A stretch of DNA of 64,000 bases. It comes from G051903925 sp051903925 (GTDB lineage Bacteria > Pseudomonadota > Alphaproteobacteria > Zavarziniales > Zavarziniaceae). Shown here in pieces: positions 52,484-61,490 of this stretch. The position numbers and the translations under genes are program-made. How positions within the stretch are numbered: position 1 is the stretch's first letter; each line of letters opens with the position of its first letter. The DNA lies in contig NZ_CP173678.1 in NCBI RefSeq assembly GCF_051903925.1, positions 1,550,001 to 1,614,000 of the forward strand. Direction: 5' to 3'. The notes below the pieces were generated by a model, which worked only from the letters and a program-made list of their open reading frames with translations, did no database searches and had not been told where the DNA came from.

Positions 52484-53380
52484 ATGGTCCTGCAAGCTTC
52501 CGATATGACGGCCGCCAACGACAGCCTCGACGCCCTGCGCGAGGAGATCGACGGGATCGATCGCGCGCTGCACGACCTGCTGATCCGCCGCTCGGAAGTG
52601 GTCCAGCGTGTCGCCCAGGCCAAGGCGCCGGGCAGCCCGATGATGCGTCCGGGGCGGGAGGCGCAGGTCCTGCGCCGGATTCTTGGCCGTCATCACGGCA
52701 CCCTGCCGCGCCTTGTCGTGGCCCGCATCTGGCGCGAGATGATGTCCGCCTTCCTGCGGGTCCAGGCTCCGCTGGAAGTGGCTGTCTATGGTGCGCGCGA
52801 CCCGATCGCGTATTGGGACGTGGCGCGCTCGCACTTCGGCTCCGGCACGCCGACCCATATCCACGAATCCCCCGCCCAGGTCCTGCGCGCGGTGAAGGAG
52901 AAGCCGAACGCCGTCGGCGTCCTGCCCGCGCCCGGCACGGGCGACGCCGAAAGCTGGTGGCCGTACCTGCGGGCAACCGGCCCCGGCGCGCTCCGCATCG
53001 TCGCCCTGCTGCCGTTCGTCACCGTGCCGGAGGGGCAGCCGGCGGGTCGCGTGTCCGCCGTGGTCGTGGCGCCGTTCGAGGCGGAAGCGACGGGGGAGGA
53101 TCGTTCCTACCTGCTCGTCGCCTCGCGGACGGAGGTCAGCCGTGCCCGCGTCGTCGAGCGCGTGAACGCCGCGGGCTTTGCCGCCCGCTGCATCGACAGC
53201 CAGCCCGAGCGCCCGGGCGAGGATGAGGCCTGGCACCTGCTGGAGGTCGACGGCTTCGTCGCCCAGGACGATGCTCGCCTGGCCGCCCTGACCCAGAGCG
53301 ATGGCGTGTCCGACGTCATCGTGGGCGGGGCCGTGGCCATACCCGTCGACGGGACCCATACGCCCCTTCACGCCGTCTGA
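52484..53380 (+). CDS. Chorismate mutase with degenerate prephenate-dehydratase-like C-terminal domain
   Basis: This protein has about 298 residues. A chorismate mutase domain of AroQ type sits at the N-terminus (LDALREEIDGIDRALHDLLI, RRSEVVQRVAQAK), covering the first step to prephenate. The rest resembles a P-protein dehydratase and ACT region in order, but the catalytic TRF-type motif is not intact (GEDRSYLLVAS at that place), so dehydratase activity is doubtful. It is the first gene of an operon with hisC and tyrA. An in-frame ATG at 52505 is an alternative start. Confidence 0.8.
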   Translation: MVLQASDMTAANDSLDALREEIDGIDRALHDLLIRRSEVVQRVAQAKAPGSPMMRPGREAQVLRRILGRHHGTLPRLVVARIWREMMSAFLRVQAPLEVAVYGARDPIAYWDVARSHFGSGTPTHIHESPAQVLRAVKEKPNAVGVLPAPGTGDAESWWPYLRATGPGALRIVALLPFVTVPEGQPAGRVSAVVVAPFEAEATGEDRSYLLVASRTEVSRARVVERVNAAGFAARCIDSQPERPGEDEAWHLLEVDGFVAQDDARLAALTQSDGVSDVIVGGAVAIPVDGTHTPLHAV

Positions 53381-53391
53381 GAGACACGCCC

Positions 53392-54477
53392 ATGCTGGTT
53401 CCCCGGCCAGGGATCCTGGACATCGCCCCCTATGTCGGTGGCCGCTCGTCGGCGGGCGAGCGCCCCGTCACCAAGCTCTCGTCCAACGAGTCGGCGCTGG
53501 GCCCCAGCCCGAAGGCGCTGGCGGCCTATCGCGCGATCGAGGGGCTGCACCGCTATCCGGACGGCGGCTCGACCCTGCTGCGCGAGGCGCTGGCCCGCCA
53601 CCACGGCATCGATGCCGCGCGTATCGTCTGCGGCAACGGGTCGGACGAACTGCTCAGCCTGTTGACCCGCGCCTATGCCGGCCCGGGGGACGAGGTGCTG
53701 TTCCCCCGTCACGGCTTCCTGATGTACCGCATCTCGGCCCTGACCGTTGGCGCGACCCCGGTCATCGCCGACGAGACGGACCTGAAGCCCGATGTCGATG
53801 CCCTGCTCGCCGCGGTCACGGCGCGGACGCGCGTCGTCTTCCTGGCCAATCCGGGCAATCCGACCGGGACCTACATCCCCGCGTCTGAGGTGAAGCGGCT
53901 CCAGGCTGGCCTGCCGGACAATGTCCTGCTGGTCGTCGATTCCGCCTATGCCGAGTTCTGCGAGGCCGAGGACTACGAGGCCGGCCGCGCCCTGGTCGAC
54001 GCCCATCCCAACGTCGTCATGACGCGCACCTTCTCCAAGCTCTATGGCCTGGCGGGCCTGCGCCTGGGCTGGGCCTATGCGCAAGCCGGCGTGGTCGATG
54101 TGCTGAACCGCCTGCGCGGACCCTTCGACGTCAGCCTGCCGGCGCAGTTGGCGGGTGTTGCGGCGCTGGAGGACACCGACTTCGCCGAACAGGTCGTGCG
54201 CCACACGACACGGGAGCGCGACTGGCTCTATGCCACTCTGTCCCAGCTGGGGCTGGAGGTGGTACCGTCCGTCACCAACTTCATCCTGATCCGCTTCGGG
54301 ACCGAGCCGGGACGCAGTGCGGCCGACGCCGACCGCTTCCTGACGGAGCGCGGCTTCCTGCTGCGCCGGGTCGATTCCTATGAACTGCCGCAATACCTGC
54401 GCCTGACCATCGGGACCGAGGCGGAGGACCGCGCCGTGGCCGAGGCGATCCGCGACTTCGTCCGCCAGGCCGGATGA
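53392..54477 (+). CDS. hisC: Histidinol-phosphate/aromatic aminotransferase HisC
   Basis: This 361-residue PLP enzyme has TKLSSNESALGPSPKALAAY, YPDGGSTLLREALARHHGID, IVCGNGSDELLSLLTRAYAG, FLANPGNPTGTYIP and the PLP-binding Lys in TRTFSKLYGLAGLRLGWAY. It follows the chorismate mutase gene by 11 bp and its stop overlaps tyrA (ATGA). In this position it may serve tyrosine and phenylalanine synthesis as well as histidine synthesis. Confidence 0.93.
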   Translation: MLVPRPGILDIAPYVGGRSSAGERPVTKLSSNESALGPSPKALAAYRAIEGLHRYPDGGSTLLREALARHHGIDAARIVCGNGSDELLSLLTRAYAGPGDEVLFPRHGFLMYRISALTVGATPVIADETDLKPDVDALLAAVTARTRVVFLANPGNPTGTYIPASEVKRLQAGLPDNVLLVVDSAYAEFCEAEDYEAGRALVDAHPNVVMTRTFSKLYGLAGLRLGWAYAQAGVVDVLNRLRGPFDVSLPAQLAGVAALEDTDFAEQVVRHTTRERDWLYATLSQLGLEVVPSVTNFILIRFGTEPGRSAADADRFLTERGFLLRRVDSYELPQYLRLTIGTEAEDRAVAEAIRDFVRQAG

Positions 54478-55439
54478 CGCAAGCCCCTCCGCGCCCACGG
54501 TCGCCGTTCGAGGCGCCCTTCGGAGCGATCCCCCTGTTCAGGCGCGTGGCGCTGATCGGCATCGGGTTGATCGGCTCGTCCATGGCCCGCGCGATCCGCG
54601 CGCAAGGCCTGGCGACGGAGATCGTCTGCGCCGCGCGCAGTGCGGAGACCCGCGCCGCCGCCCTGGGCCTGGGCCTGGTCGAGTCGTCGTACGAGGATCC
54701 GGCCGAGGCGGCCTCCGGCGCTGATCTGGTCGTGCTGTGCTCGCCTGTCGGGACCTATGGTGCCATCGCCCAGGCCATTGGCAAGGTGCTTGAGCCCGGT
54801 GCCATCGTCAGCGATGTCGGCTCGGTGAAGGGGGCGGTCGTGCGCGACGTCGGCCCCCATATCCCGGCGGGCGTCCACTTCGTGCCCGCCCATCCGATCG
54901 CAGGCACCGAGGAATCGGGACCCGCCTCGGGCTTTGCCGAGCTGTTCCAGAACCGCTGGTGCATCCTCACCCCGCCAGAGGGGGCGGACCCTGGCGCGGT
55001 CGAGCGGCTGAGCGCGCTGTGGCTGGCCATGGGCGCCCGCGTCGACGTGATGGACGCGGAGCACCACGACCTGGTCCTGGCCATCACCAGCCACGTGCCC
55101 CACCTGATCGCCTACAACATCGTCGGCACGGCGTCCGACCTGGAGCAGGTGACCCAGTCCGAGGTCGTGAAGTACAGCGCCGGCGGCTTCCGCGACTTCA
55201 CCCGCATCGCGGCGTCTGACCCCACGATGTGGCGCGACATCTTCCTCAACAATCGCGACGCGGTGCTTGAGATGCTGGGCCGTTTCAGCGAGGACCTGAC
55301 CGCGCTGCAGCGGGCGATCCGCTGGGGCGATGGCGACACCCTGTTCAACCTGTTCACCCGCACCCGCGCCATCCGCCGCGGCATCGTCGAGGCGGGACAG
55401 GAAACCCCGGCCCCCGACTTCGGGCGCCGCAAGGCCTGA
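54474..55439 (+). CDS. tyrA: Prephenate/arogenate (cyclohexadienyl) dehydrogenase
   Basis: This 321-residue enzyme has the NAD(P) fold RVALIGIGLIGSSMARAIR, SDVGSVKGAVVRDV, FVPAHPIAGTEESGPASGFA (substrate region) and ITSHVPHLIAYNIVG. It oxidises prephenate or arogenate towards tyrosine. It overlaps hisC by four bases and is the last gene of the operon. Confidence 0.95.
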   Translation: MTQAPPRPRSPFEAPFGAIPLFRRVALIGIGLIGSSMARAIRAQGLATEIVCAARSAETRAAALGLGLVESSYEDPAEAASGADLVVLCSPVGTYGAIAQAIGKVLEPGAIVSDVGSVKGAVVRDVGPHIPAGVHFVPAHPIAGTEESGPASGFAELFQNRWCILTPPEGADPGAVERLSALWLAMGARVDVMDAEHHDLVLAITSHVPHLIAYNIVGTASDLEQVTQSEVVKYSAGGFRDFTRIAASDPTMWRDIFLNNRDAVLEMLGRFSEDLTALQRAIRWGDGDTLFNLFTRTRAIRRGIVEAGQETPAPDFGRRKA

Positions 55440-55461
55440 GCGATACGCGGTGGCGGCGGCC

Positions 55462-56436
55462 TCAAAGGACCGGCTGCACCTGCGCGACGGGCGCCGGGCC
55501 CACGGACAGCGTGCCGTCCTGGATCGCAAAGGGGATCTGGGTCCGCCCGGCCTCGTCGCGTGCCGCCAAGCCGGCGATGGCCAGCGCGCCCTTCACCGCC
55601 TGGCCCGCCTGCGGCGCCACGCGGCCCTGGCTCACCAGGCTGTCGATCACGGCGTCCAGGCCGGCGGCGCGGACCACGCCCGCCCCTTGCGGCCGCAGCA
55701 GGTCGTCCAGGGCAAAGGTGCCATCGGCGACCAGGTCCAGCGATCCCGCCTTCAGGCCCGCCTGCGTCACCTCGACCACGCCGCCCGACCGCGACCACGC
55801 GGCCAGGTGGGGCCGGGTGGGTGCCGGGATCGCGGCGCCGCGCAGCGTGCCCACCAGGTCGGCCGCGTCGATCCGCGGCGGCAGGCCCTGGACCACTCCA
55901 TCGGGCAGGGTCAGCGCCTGGGCCCGCGCGGCGATGGCCAGCGGCTGGCCGTCGTCGGTCATGCCGTGGAATTCGATCCGCTCGGCCGTGATCGGGCCGG
56001 GCAGCCAGGACGGCGTCAGGACCGGCGCCTTCAGGTCGACGTCCAGGCGCGCCAAGCGCCCTTCGGCAAAGCGCATGCTGGCCATCAGGGGGCCGCCGGA
56101 CACGCCCAGCGTGCGCTGCCCGTCGCTCAGGCTGTGCGTCCCCTCGAACCCCAGGATCCAGTGGTTCAGGTTCCACGGCTGGGCATAGCCGGTCAGCCGG
56201 GTGCCGGACCAGCTGCCATCGGGCCGCGCCATGCGCGGATTGTCGATCACCACGACCAGGCGGAAGGGATAGCCCTCGACGCGCAGGGCCGACCACGACA
56301 CCTCTGTCCCGCGGCTGCGTTCGTCCTGGGCCCAGGCGTCGATCCAATGGGGCATCTGGCCCGCAAGATAGAACCACACGCCGCTCCAGGCGGCAGCCAG
56401 CAGGGCAACGGCAAGGCCCAGACCGAGATAGCGCAT
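55462..56436 (-). CDS. DUF2125 family protein
   Basis: This 324-residue protein has an N-terminal signal-anchor helix (YLGLGLAVALLAAAWSGVWF) and the DUF2125 body: VSWSALRVEGYPFRLVVVID, YAQPWNLNHWILGFEG and RIEFHGMTDDGQPLAI. DUF2125 proteins are largely alphaproteobacterial and membrane-anchored, facing the periplasm. It is convergent with tyrA. Its start codon shares bases with the divergent ChaC-like gene. Confidence 0.9.
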   Translation of the reverse strand: MRYLGLGLAVALLAAAWSGVWFYLAGQMPHWIDAWAQDERSRGTEVSWSALRVEGYPFRLVVVIDNPRMARPDGSWSGTRLTGYAQPWNLNHWILGFEGTHSLSDGQRTLGVSGGPLMASMRFAEGRLARLDVDLKAPVLTPSWLPGPITAERIEFHGMTDDGQPLAIAARAQALTLPDGVVQGLPPRIDAADLVGTLRGAAIPAPTRPHLAAWSRSGGVVEVTQAGLKAGSLDLVADGTFALDDLLRPQGAGVVRAAGLDAVIDSLVSQGRVAPQAGQAVKGALAIAGLAARDEAGRTQIPFAIQDGTLSVGPAPVAQVQPVL

Positions 56437-57094
56437 GGCATCGACTTATAGAGGCAGGGCGCGCGCAGCACCACCGGTGCCTGTGCCGACGCCTGGCGCG
56501 GCGCCCACGCCGGCAACCACCGTGACCGCTGACCAGCCAGGCCCCGTCCTGCTTGGCCCCCACGAACTGCCGCGGCCGTTCCGCGTCTTTGCCTATGGCT
56601 CGCTGATGTGGCGACCGGGCTTTCCCGTGATCTCGGCGGAACCGGGCCTGCTGCGCGGCTGGCACCGCACGTTCTGCATCCGCTCGACCGACTATCGCGG
56701 GACACATGACTGCCCCGGCCTGGTCCTGGGCCTGGACGCCGGCGGCTCGTGCCGGGGCCGGGTCCTGACCGTGGCCGAGGCCGACGTGGGCGCAACCCTG
56801 GCCTATCTGCGGGACCGCGAACTGACCCCGCCCATCGTCTACCGCGAGGCGGTCCGCATGATCGAGACGGCGTCGGGGCGCTTGGCCGCCCTGTGCTATG
56901 TCGTCGACCGGCGACGCCCGAACTATGCCGGCAATCTCAGCCTGGAACAGCAGGCGGCCATGCTGGCGGTTGCCTGCGGGACGATGGGGACCAACCGCGA
57001 ATACCTCTACAACACGCTGGCGCACCTGGACGAGATGGGGCTGCGCGAGACCGAACTGCACCGCCTGGCGCGGCTGGTGCCCCGCAGCCCCTGA
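56435..57094 (+). CDS. Gamma-glutamylcyclotransferase, ChaC-like
   Basis: A protein of up to 219 residues. FRVFAYGSLMWRPGF holds the YGSL substrate loop, and the catalytic Glu is in YLRDRELTPPIVY. Such enzymes cut glutathione or gamma-glutamyl peptides to 5-oxoproline. The first 29 residues (rich in Ala, Pro, Thr) look non-conserved; GTG 56522 in frame (VTADQPGPVLLG) may be the true start, because ATG 56435 shares the motif CATG with the divergent start. Confidence 0.88.
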   Translation: MASTYRGRARAAPPVPVPTPGAAPTPATTVTADQPGPVLLGPHELPRPFRVFAYGSLMWRPGFPVISAEPGLLRGWHRTFCIRSTDYRGTHDCPGLVLGLDAGGSCRGRVLTVAEADVGATLAYLRDRELTPPIVYREAVRMIETASGRLAALCYVVDRRRPNYAGNLSLEQQAAMLAVACGTMGTNREYLYNTLAHLDEMGLRETELHRLARLVPRSP

Positions 57095-57235
57095 GAGGCG
57101 GGGCCGGTGCCGCCCCGGGCGGACGATTGGCCCCCTTTCGCCCCGGCGTCAGGCATGCTTGCATGCGCCACGTCGGGCCCGGGTCGCCAGCAGCGACCAT
57201 GACCAGGGGCCGCATTCAGGGGCTGGGGGCTCGCG

Positions 57236-57631
57236 ATGCACTATTACTTCACCTCGGTGGTCACGGTCGCGGCCCTGGCCGTCTATGTCTGGACCTTCCT
57301 GGCGGTCGGGCGCGCCCGTACCCGCCTGGGTGTCAAGGCACCTGCCGTGGATGGGCCGGAGGAGTTCCAGCGTGTGCTGCGCGTGCAGACGAACACCGTG
57401 GAGCAGCTGATCCTGTTCCTGCCGGCGCTGTGGCTGTTCTCGATCTATGTGAACGTGACGATCGGCGGGCTGGCCGGCCTGGTCTGGTGTGCCGGGCGCG
57501 TCATCTATGCCCGCGACTACTGGAAGGCGGCCGAGCGCCGGGGCCTGGGCTTTGGCATCAGTTTCGTGGCCACGGCCTTCCTGCTGGTCGTCGCCGGCAT
57601 CACCGTCCTGTGGGGCTTCCTGTTCTGGTAG
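57236..57631 (+). CDS. MAPEG-family membrane protein
   Basis: This 131-residue protein has four membrane helices, the MAPEG signature LRVQTNTVEQLILFLPALWL near residue 50 and RVIYARDYWKAAERRGLGF. MAPEG proteins include glutathione S-transferases and related enzymes of the membrane. It follows the ChaC-like gene on the same strand, 141 bp apart; both may touch glutathione metabolism (inference). Confidence 0.88.
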   Translation: MHYYFTSVVTVAALAVYVWTFLAVGRARTRLGVKAPAVDGPEEFQRVLRVQTNTVEQLILFLPALWLFSIYVNVTIGGLAGLVWCAGRVIYARDYWKAAERRGLGFGISFVATAFLLVVAGITVLWGFLFW

Positions 57632-57639
57632 GCCATGCC

Positions 57640-57668
57640 CGGCCCGCGGCGTCCTGAGCCACGGGCCG
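57640..57668. terminator. Possible hairpin between convergent MAPEG and RNR genes
   Basis: CGGCCCG (57640-57646) and CGGGCCG (57662-57668) form a 7-bp stem with a 15-base loop. It lies between the convergent stop codons at 57631 and 57703. There is no T-run. Confidence 0.35.
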
Positions 57669-57702
57669 CGCGCCGGGCGGCCGCTGTCTCACGGGGGGCC
57701 GT

Positions 57703-60072
57703 TCAGGCGCATTTGGAATAGCCGCACGACGTGCAGGTGTCGCACCCCTCCATCCGGTGCAGGCTGGGCTGGCTGCAGCGGGGGCAGGTCCGGCCAACGG
57801 GTGCGCCGCCGGCGATCGCCACGGCCTTTGCCCCCGTCAGGTCCAGCGGCGCTTCCGCCCGGATGAAGCCGATCGCCACCAGGTGCTGCTCGATCACCTG
57901 GCCGATCGCGGCCAGCAGCGACGGGACATAGCGGCCGTTCATCCACTGCCCGCCGCGCGGGTCGAACACGGCCTTCAACTCCTCCACGACGAACGAGATG
58001 TCGCCACCGCGCCGGAACACCGCCGAGATCATGCGCGTGAGCGCCACGGTCCAGGCATAGTGCTCCATGTTCTTGGAGTTGATGAACACCTCGAACGGGC
58101 GGCGCCGGCCGTCCTGGATCACGTCGTTGATGGTGATGTAGATGGCATGGTCCGACTCGGGCCAGCGCACCTTGTAGGTCTGGCCCGGCAGCACTTCCGG
58201 CCGGTCCAGCGGCTGCGTCATCCACACCACGCCGCCCGCCTCGAACGGGTCGCGGGCGCGGGCATTGGCCAGTTCGGTCCGCTCCAGCGGCAGCTGGGTC
58301 TGGGCCGTCGCCTCGGCCGCCGGCTTCTCCGCGGGCACCGACAGGACGGAACCGGTGATGTCGTTGGGGCGATAGGTGGTGCAGCCCTTGCACCCCTGTT
58401 CGTAGGCCAGGGCGTAGATGTCCTTGAACGCCTCGAACGAGATGTCTTCCGGGCAGTTGATCGTCTTCGAGATCGAACTGTCGACATGGGCCTGGACTGC
58501 GGCCTGGACCCGGACATGGTCGGCCGGGCTCAGCGTCTGGGCGTCCACCATGTAGTCGGGCAGGGCCGTGCCCTCGCCGAACATGCGGCGGAACAGGCGA
58601 TAGGCATAATCGCTCACCTCCTCCTCCACGCGACTGCCGTCCGGCATCAGCACCTTGCGCGTATAGGTGAAGGAGAAGACGGGCTCCAGCCCCGAGGAGA
58701 CATTGTCCGCAAGCAGCGAGATCGTGCCGGTGGGCGCGATCGAGGTCAGCAGGGCATTGCGCACGCCATGCTCCCGGATCGCCGCGCGCACGTGCCCGGG
58801 CAGGCGGGCGACCGTGCCGCCGGCCAGGTACTGCTCCGCGTCGAACAGCGGGAACGGCCCCTTTTCCGCCGCGAGCTCGGCGGATGCCAGATAGGCACGC
58901 TCCTGGATCGTGCCCATCCACTGCTCGATCAGCTTCAGGCTCTCCGGCCCGCCATAGCGTGCCCGGCACAGGATCAACGCATCGGCCAGGCCCGTGACGC
59001 CCAGGCCGATGCGCCGCTTGGCGCGGGCCTCCAGCGCCTGCTGCTCCAGCGGAAAGCTGGAGACGTCGATCACGTCGTCCAGCGCCCGGACAGCCGTCGC
59101 GACCAGGTCGCCCAACTCGTCCAGGTCGATATGCGCGCCCTCCCCGAACGGCTCGCGCACCAGCTTGGCCAGATTCACCGACCCCAGCAGGCACGCCCCA
59201 TAGGGTGGCAAAGGCTGTTCTCCACATGGATTGGTGGCATTGATTTCTTCACAATACCACAAATTGTTGAGGCGGTTCACCCGGTCGATGAAGATCACGC
59301 CCGGCTCCGCATAGGCGAAGGTCGCGCGCATGATCCGGTCCCACAGCGCCCGCGCGGGCAGCGTGCGATAGTCCACGCCGCCGAAGCGCAGGGTCCAGGG
59401 CTCGTCCCGCTCGACTGCCGTCATGAAGGCATCCGTCACCAGGACCGACAGGTTGAACATGCGCAGGCGGCCGGGCTCGCGCTTGGCCTCGATGAAGGCC
59501 TCGATGTCGGGGTGGTCGCAGGCCAGGCACGCCATCATGGCGCCGCGCCTGTGGCCGGCCGACATGATCGTGCGGCACATCGCGTCCCATACGTCCATGA
59601 ACGACAAGGGGCCTGAGGCATCGGCCCCCACGCCCTTGACCGGCGCCCCCTTGGGCCGAAGCGTCGAAAAGTCGTAGCCGATGCCGCCGCCCGCCTGCAT
59701 GGTCAGCGCCGCTTCCCGCAGGTGGGCGAAGATGCCCGACATGTCGTCGGGGATCGTGCCCATGACGAAGCAGTTGAAGAGCGTGACGCGGCGCGCCGAC
59801 CCTGCGCCCGCGATGATCCGGCCAGCGGGAAGGAAACGGAAATCGGTCATTGCGGCGGCGAAGCGCTCGGCCTGGGCGGCGCGGATGCCCTCCGGCTCGG
59901 CCTGGGCGACGGCGCGGGCGATGCGGGCGAAGGTATCCTCGATCGTGGCATCGACCGGCGTGCCGTCCGGCCCCTTCAGCCGGTACTTCATGTCCCAGAT
60001 CTGCTGGCTGATGGGCGCAATCGGCGGCACGGCGTGTACTACTCCACTGGAGGGGACCGGGCCGGCCATCAT
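57703..60072 (-). CDS. nrdJ: Adenosylcobalamin-dependent (class II) ribonucleotide reductase
   Basis: A 789-residue enzyme that makes deoxyribonucleotides without oxygen. Start ATG 60072 (MMAGPVPSSGVVHAVPP) follows GGGA. Landmarks: FRFLPAGRIIAGAG, LFNCFVMGTIPDDMSG, GGGIGYDFSTLRPKGAPVKG, the catalytic NPCGEQPLPPYGACLLGSVN (Asn-x-Cys-x-Glu), SIAPTGTISLLADNVSSGLE and CKGCTTYRPN. The C-terminus carries a zinc-like cysteine cluster (CPRCSQPSLHRMEGCDTCTS, then CGYSKC). Only class II RNR is in the window. Confidence 0.95.
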   Translation of the reverse strand: MMAGPVPSSGVVHAVPPIAPISQQIWDMKYRLKGPDGTPVDATIEDTFARIARAVAQAEPEGIRAAQAERFAAAMTDFRFLPAGRIIAGAGSARRVTLFNCFVMGTIPDDMSGIFAHLREAALTMQAGGGIGYDFSTLRPKGAPVKGVGADASGPLSFMDVWDAMCRTIMSAGHRRGAMMACLACDHPDIEAFIEAKREPGRLRMFNLSVLVTDAFMTAVERDEPWTLRFGGVDYRTLPARALWDRIMRATFAYAEPGVIFIDRVNRLNNLWYCEEINATNPCGEQPLPPYGACLLGSVNLAKLVREPFGEGAHIDLDELGDLVATAVRALDDVIDVSSFPLEQQALEARAKRRIGLGVTGLADALILCRARYGGPESLKLIEQWMGTIQERAYLASAELAAEKGPFPLFDAEQYLAGGTVARLPGHVRAAIREHGVRNALLTSIAPTGTISLLADNVSSGLEPVFSFTYTRKVLMPDGSRVEEEVSDYAYRLFRRMFGEGTALPDYMVDAQTLSPADHVRVQAAVQAHVDSSISKTINCPEDISFEAFKDIYALAYEQGCKGCTTYRPNDITGSVLSVPAEKPAAEATAQTQLPLERTELANARARDPFEAGGVVWMTQPLDRPEVLPGQTYKVRWPESDHAIYITINDVIQDGRRRPFEVFINSKNMEHYAWTVALTRMISAVFRRGGDISFVVEELKAVFDPRGGQWMNGRYVPSLLAAIGQVIEQHLVAIGFIRAEAPLDLTGAKAVAIAGGAPVGRTCPRCSQPSLHRMEGCDTCTSCGYSKCA

Positions 60073-60122
60073 CGGTCCCGGTCCGGCCGTGCGCAAGCCG
60101 CCGATCGGCGCGCTTCAGTTCC

Positions 60123-60206
60123 TTATTTGTTCATGTCGCCCAGGTCTTGGTCAAGGCCGGATGAAGCACGGTCTCCAGCGACCCAGTGGTCGTATTTTGG
60201 CCGCAT
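60123..60206 (-). CDS. Possible 27-codon leader ORF upstream of the RNR gene
   Basis: ATG 60206 is preceded by GGGGAGGAA and reads MRPKYDHWVAGDRASSGLDQ to a TAA at 60123, ending DLGDMNK. It ends 50 bp before the RNR start. It is a candidate leader peptide, or a chance frame with a good ribosome-binding site; no family or attenuator structure supports it. Confidence 0.3.
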   Translation of the reverse strand: MRPKYDHWVAGDRASSGLDQDLGDMNK

Positions 60207-60317
60207 TTCCTCCCCACATTTAGCGTGAAAAGTTGCGTTCCTGATTCGTGCGGGACCCCAGATTTCGTGCGCCCGATTCGCTGCGTCGCATTGCCGGGGT
60301 TAGCCCATCGGGTGCCC

Positions 60318-61331
60318 TCAGCCATTGCGGAACGTGTAGCCATAGCCGTTCAGCGCCGGCGCGCCACCCAGGTGGGCATAGAGGATGCGGGACCCGGACG
60401 GGAAATAGCCGCGCTGCACCAGGTCGATCAGGCCCTGCATCGACTTCCCCTCATAGACGGGGTCGGTGATCATCCCCTCCAGCCGCGCGGTCAGGCGGAT
60501 GGCCGCCTTCGTCTCTTCCGACGGCACGCCATAGACCGGATAGGCATAGTCCTCCTCCAGCACCACGTCCTCGGCCGTGATCTCGCGGCCCAGCTCGACC
60601 AGGGCGGCCGTCCTTTGCGCGATCTCCAGCACCTGGGCGCGCGTCTGGGCCGGCGTGAACGAGGCATCGATGCCGATCACGCGGCGCTCCCGCCCATCCC
60701 TGGCAAAGCCGACCAACATGCCGGCATGGGTGGACCCGGTCACCGTGCAGACGACGATATAGTCGAAGGCAAAGCCCAGCGCCGCCTCCTGCGCCCGCAC
60801 CTCCTCGGCAAAGCCGACATAGCCGAGACCGCCCAGCGGATGGACCGAGGCGCCGGCCGGAATGGCATAGGGCCGCCCGCCCGCGGCCTTCACCTCGGCG
60901 ATGGCCTCCTCCCAGCTGTGGCGGATGCCAATGTCGAAGCCGTCATCGACCAGGCGCACGTCCGCCCCCATCAGTCGGCTGAGCATGATGTTGCCGACCC
61001 GGTCATAGACGGCATCCTCGTGCGGGACCCAGGCCTCCTGCACCAGGCGGCACTTCAGGCCCAGCTTGGCCGCCACCGCCGCCACCATGCGCGTGTGGTT
61101 CGACTGCACGCCACCGATCGACACCAGCGTGTCGGCACCCGACTTCAGGATGTCGGGGACGATGTATTCCAGCTTGCGCAGCTTGTTCCCGCCATAGGCC
61201 AGGCCCGAATTGCAGTCGTCCCGCTTGGCGAAGATCTCGACCCCGCCGCCGAGATGGGCGGACAGGCGGCGCAGCGGCTCGATGGGCGAGGGGCCGAAGG
61301 TCAGGGGATAGCGTTCGAATTTTTCGAGCAT
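60318..61331 (-). CDS. acdS: 1-aminocyclopropane-1-carboxylate deaminase
   Basis: This 337-residue PLP enzyme is exactly the length of AcdS. It has RYPLTFGPSPIEPLRRLSAH, CNSGLAYGGNKLRKLEYI (PLP Lys50), VSIGGVQSNHTRMVAAVAAK, VQEAWVPHEDAVYDRVGNI, VTGSTHAGMLVGFARDGR and DPVYEGKSMQGL. Near the end it reads YAHLGGAPALN, with Leu where D-cysteine desulfhydrases usually have Thr; this and the Glu in YEGK favour true ACC deaminase. The product lowers plant ethylene by cleaving ACC to alpha-ketobutyrate and ammonia. The divergent Lrp-type gene is the expected regulator. Confidence 0.93.
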   Translation of the reverse strand: MLEKFERYPLTFGPSPIEPLRRLSAHLGGGVEIFAKRDDCNSGLAYGGNKLRKLEYIVPDILKSGADTLVSIGGVQSNHTRMVAAVAAKLGLKCRLVQEAWVPHEDAVYDRVGNIMLSRLMGADVRLVDDGFDIGIRHSWEEAIAEVKAAGGRPYAIPAGASVHPLGGLGYVGFAEEVRAQEAALGFAFDYIVVCTVTGSTHAGMLVGFARDGRERRVIGIDASFTPAQTRAQVLEIAQRTAALVELGREITAEDVVLEEDYAYPVYGVPSEETKAAIRLTARLEGMITDPVYEGKSMQGLIDLVQRGYFPSGSRILYAHLGGAPALNGYGYTFRNG

Positions 61332-61417
61332 GGCCGGCGCCGTCAGAAGCGGAAGACCCGGCACGCTAGCGCCATCCCCGCAGAAGGTGCTCCGTGAATG
61401 GTGCATCCTGGCCAAGA

Positions 61418-61435
61418 GATCATCGCCATATGATC
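61418..61435. promoter_or_regulatory. Candidate AcdR operator between acdS and its regulator
   Basis: GATCAT-CGCCAT-ATGATC is an 18-bp palindrome with perfect 6-bp arms in the 159-bp gap between the divergent acdS (start 61331) and Lrp-type gene (start 61491). An Lrp-family protein would bind an A/T-rich inverted repeat here. Confidence 0.45.
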
Positions 61436-61490
61436 CCAACTTCAGAAGAAAGATGGACTTTGGGGCAGGTTGGCAGAAGACTGTTCGGCG

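Noticed and set aside
60073..60317. Cobalamin riboswitch before the B12-dependent RNR
   Set aside because: No B12-box-like sequence or suitable fold could be recognised in the 245-bp gap.
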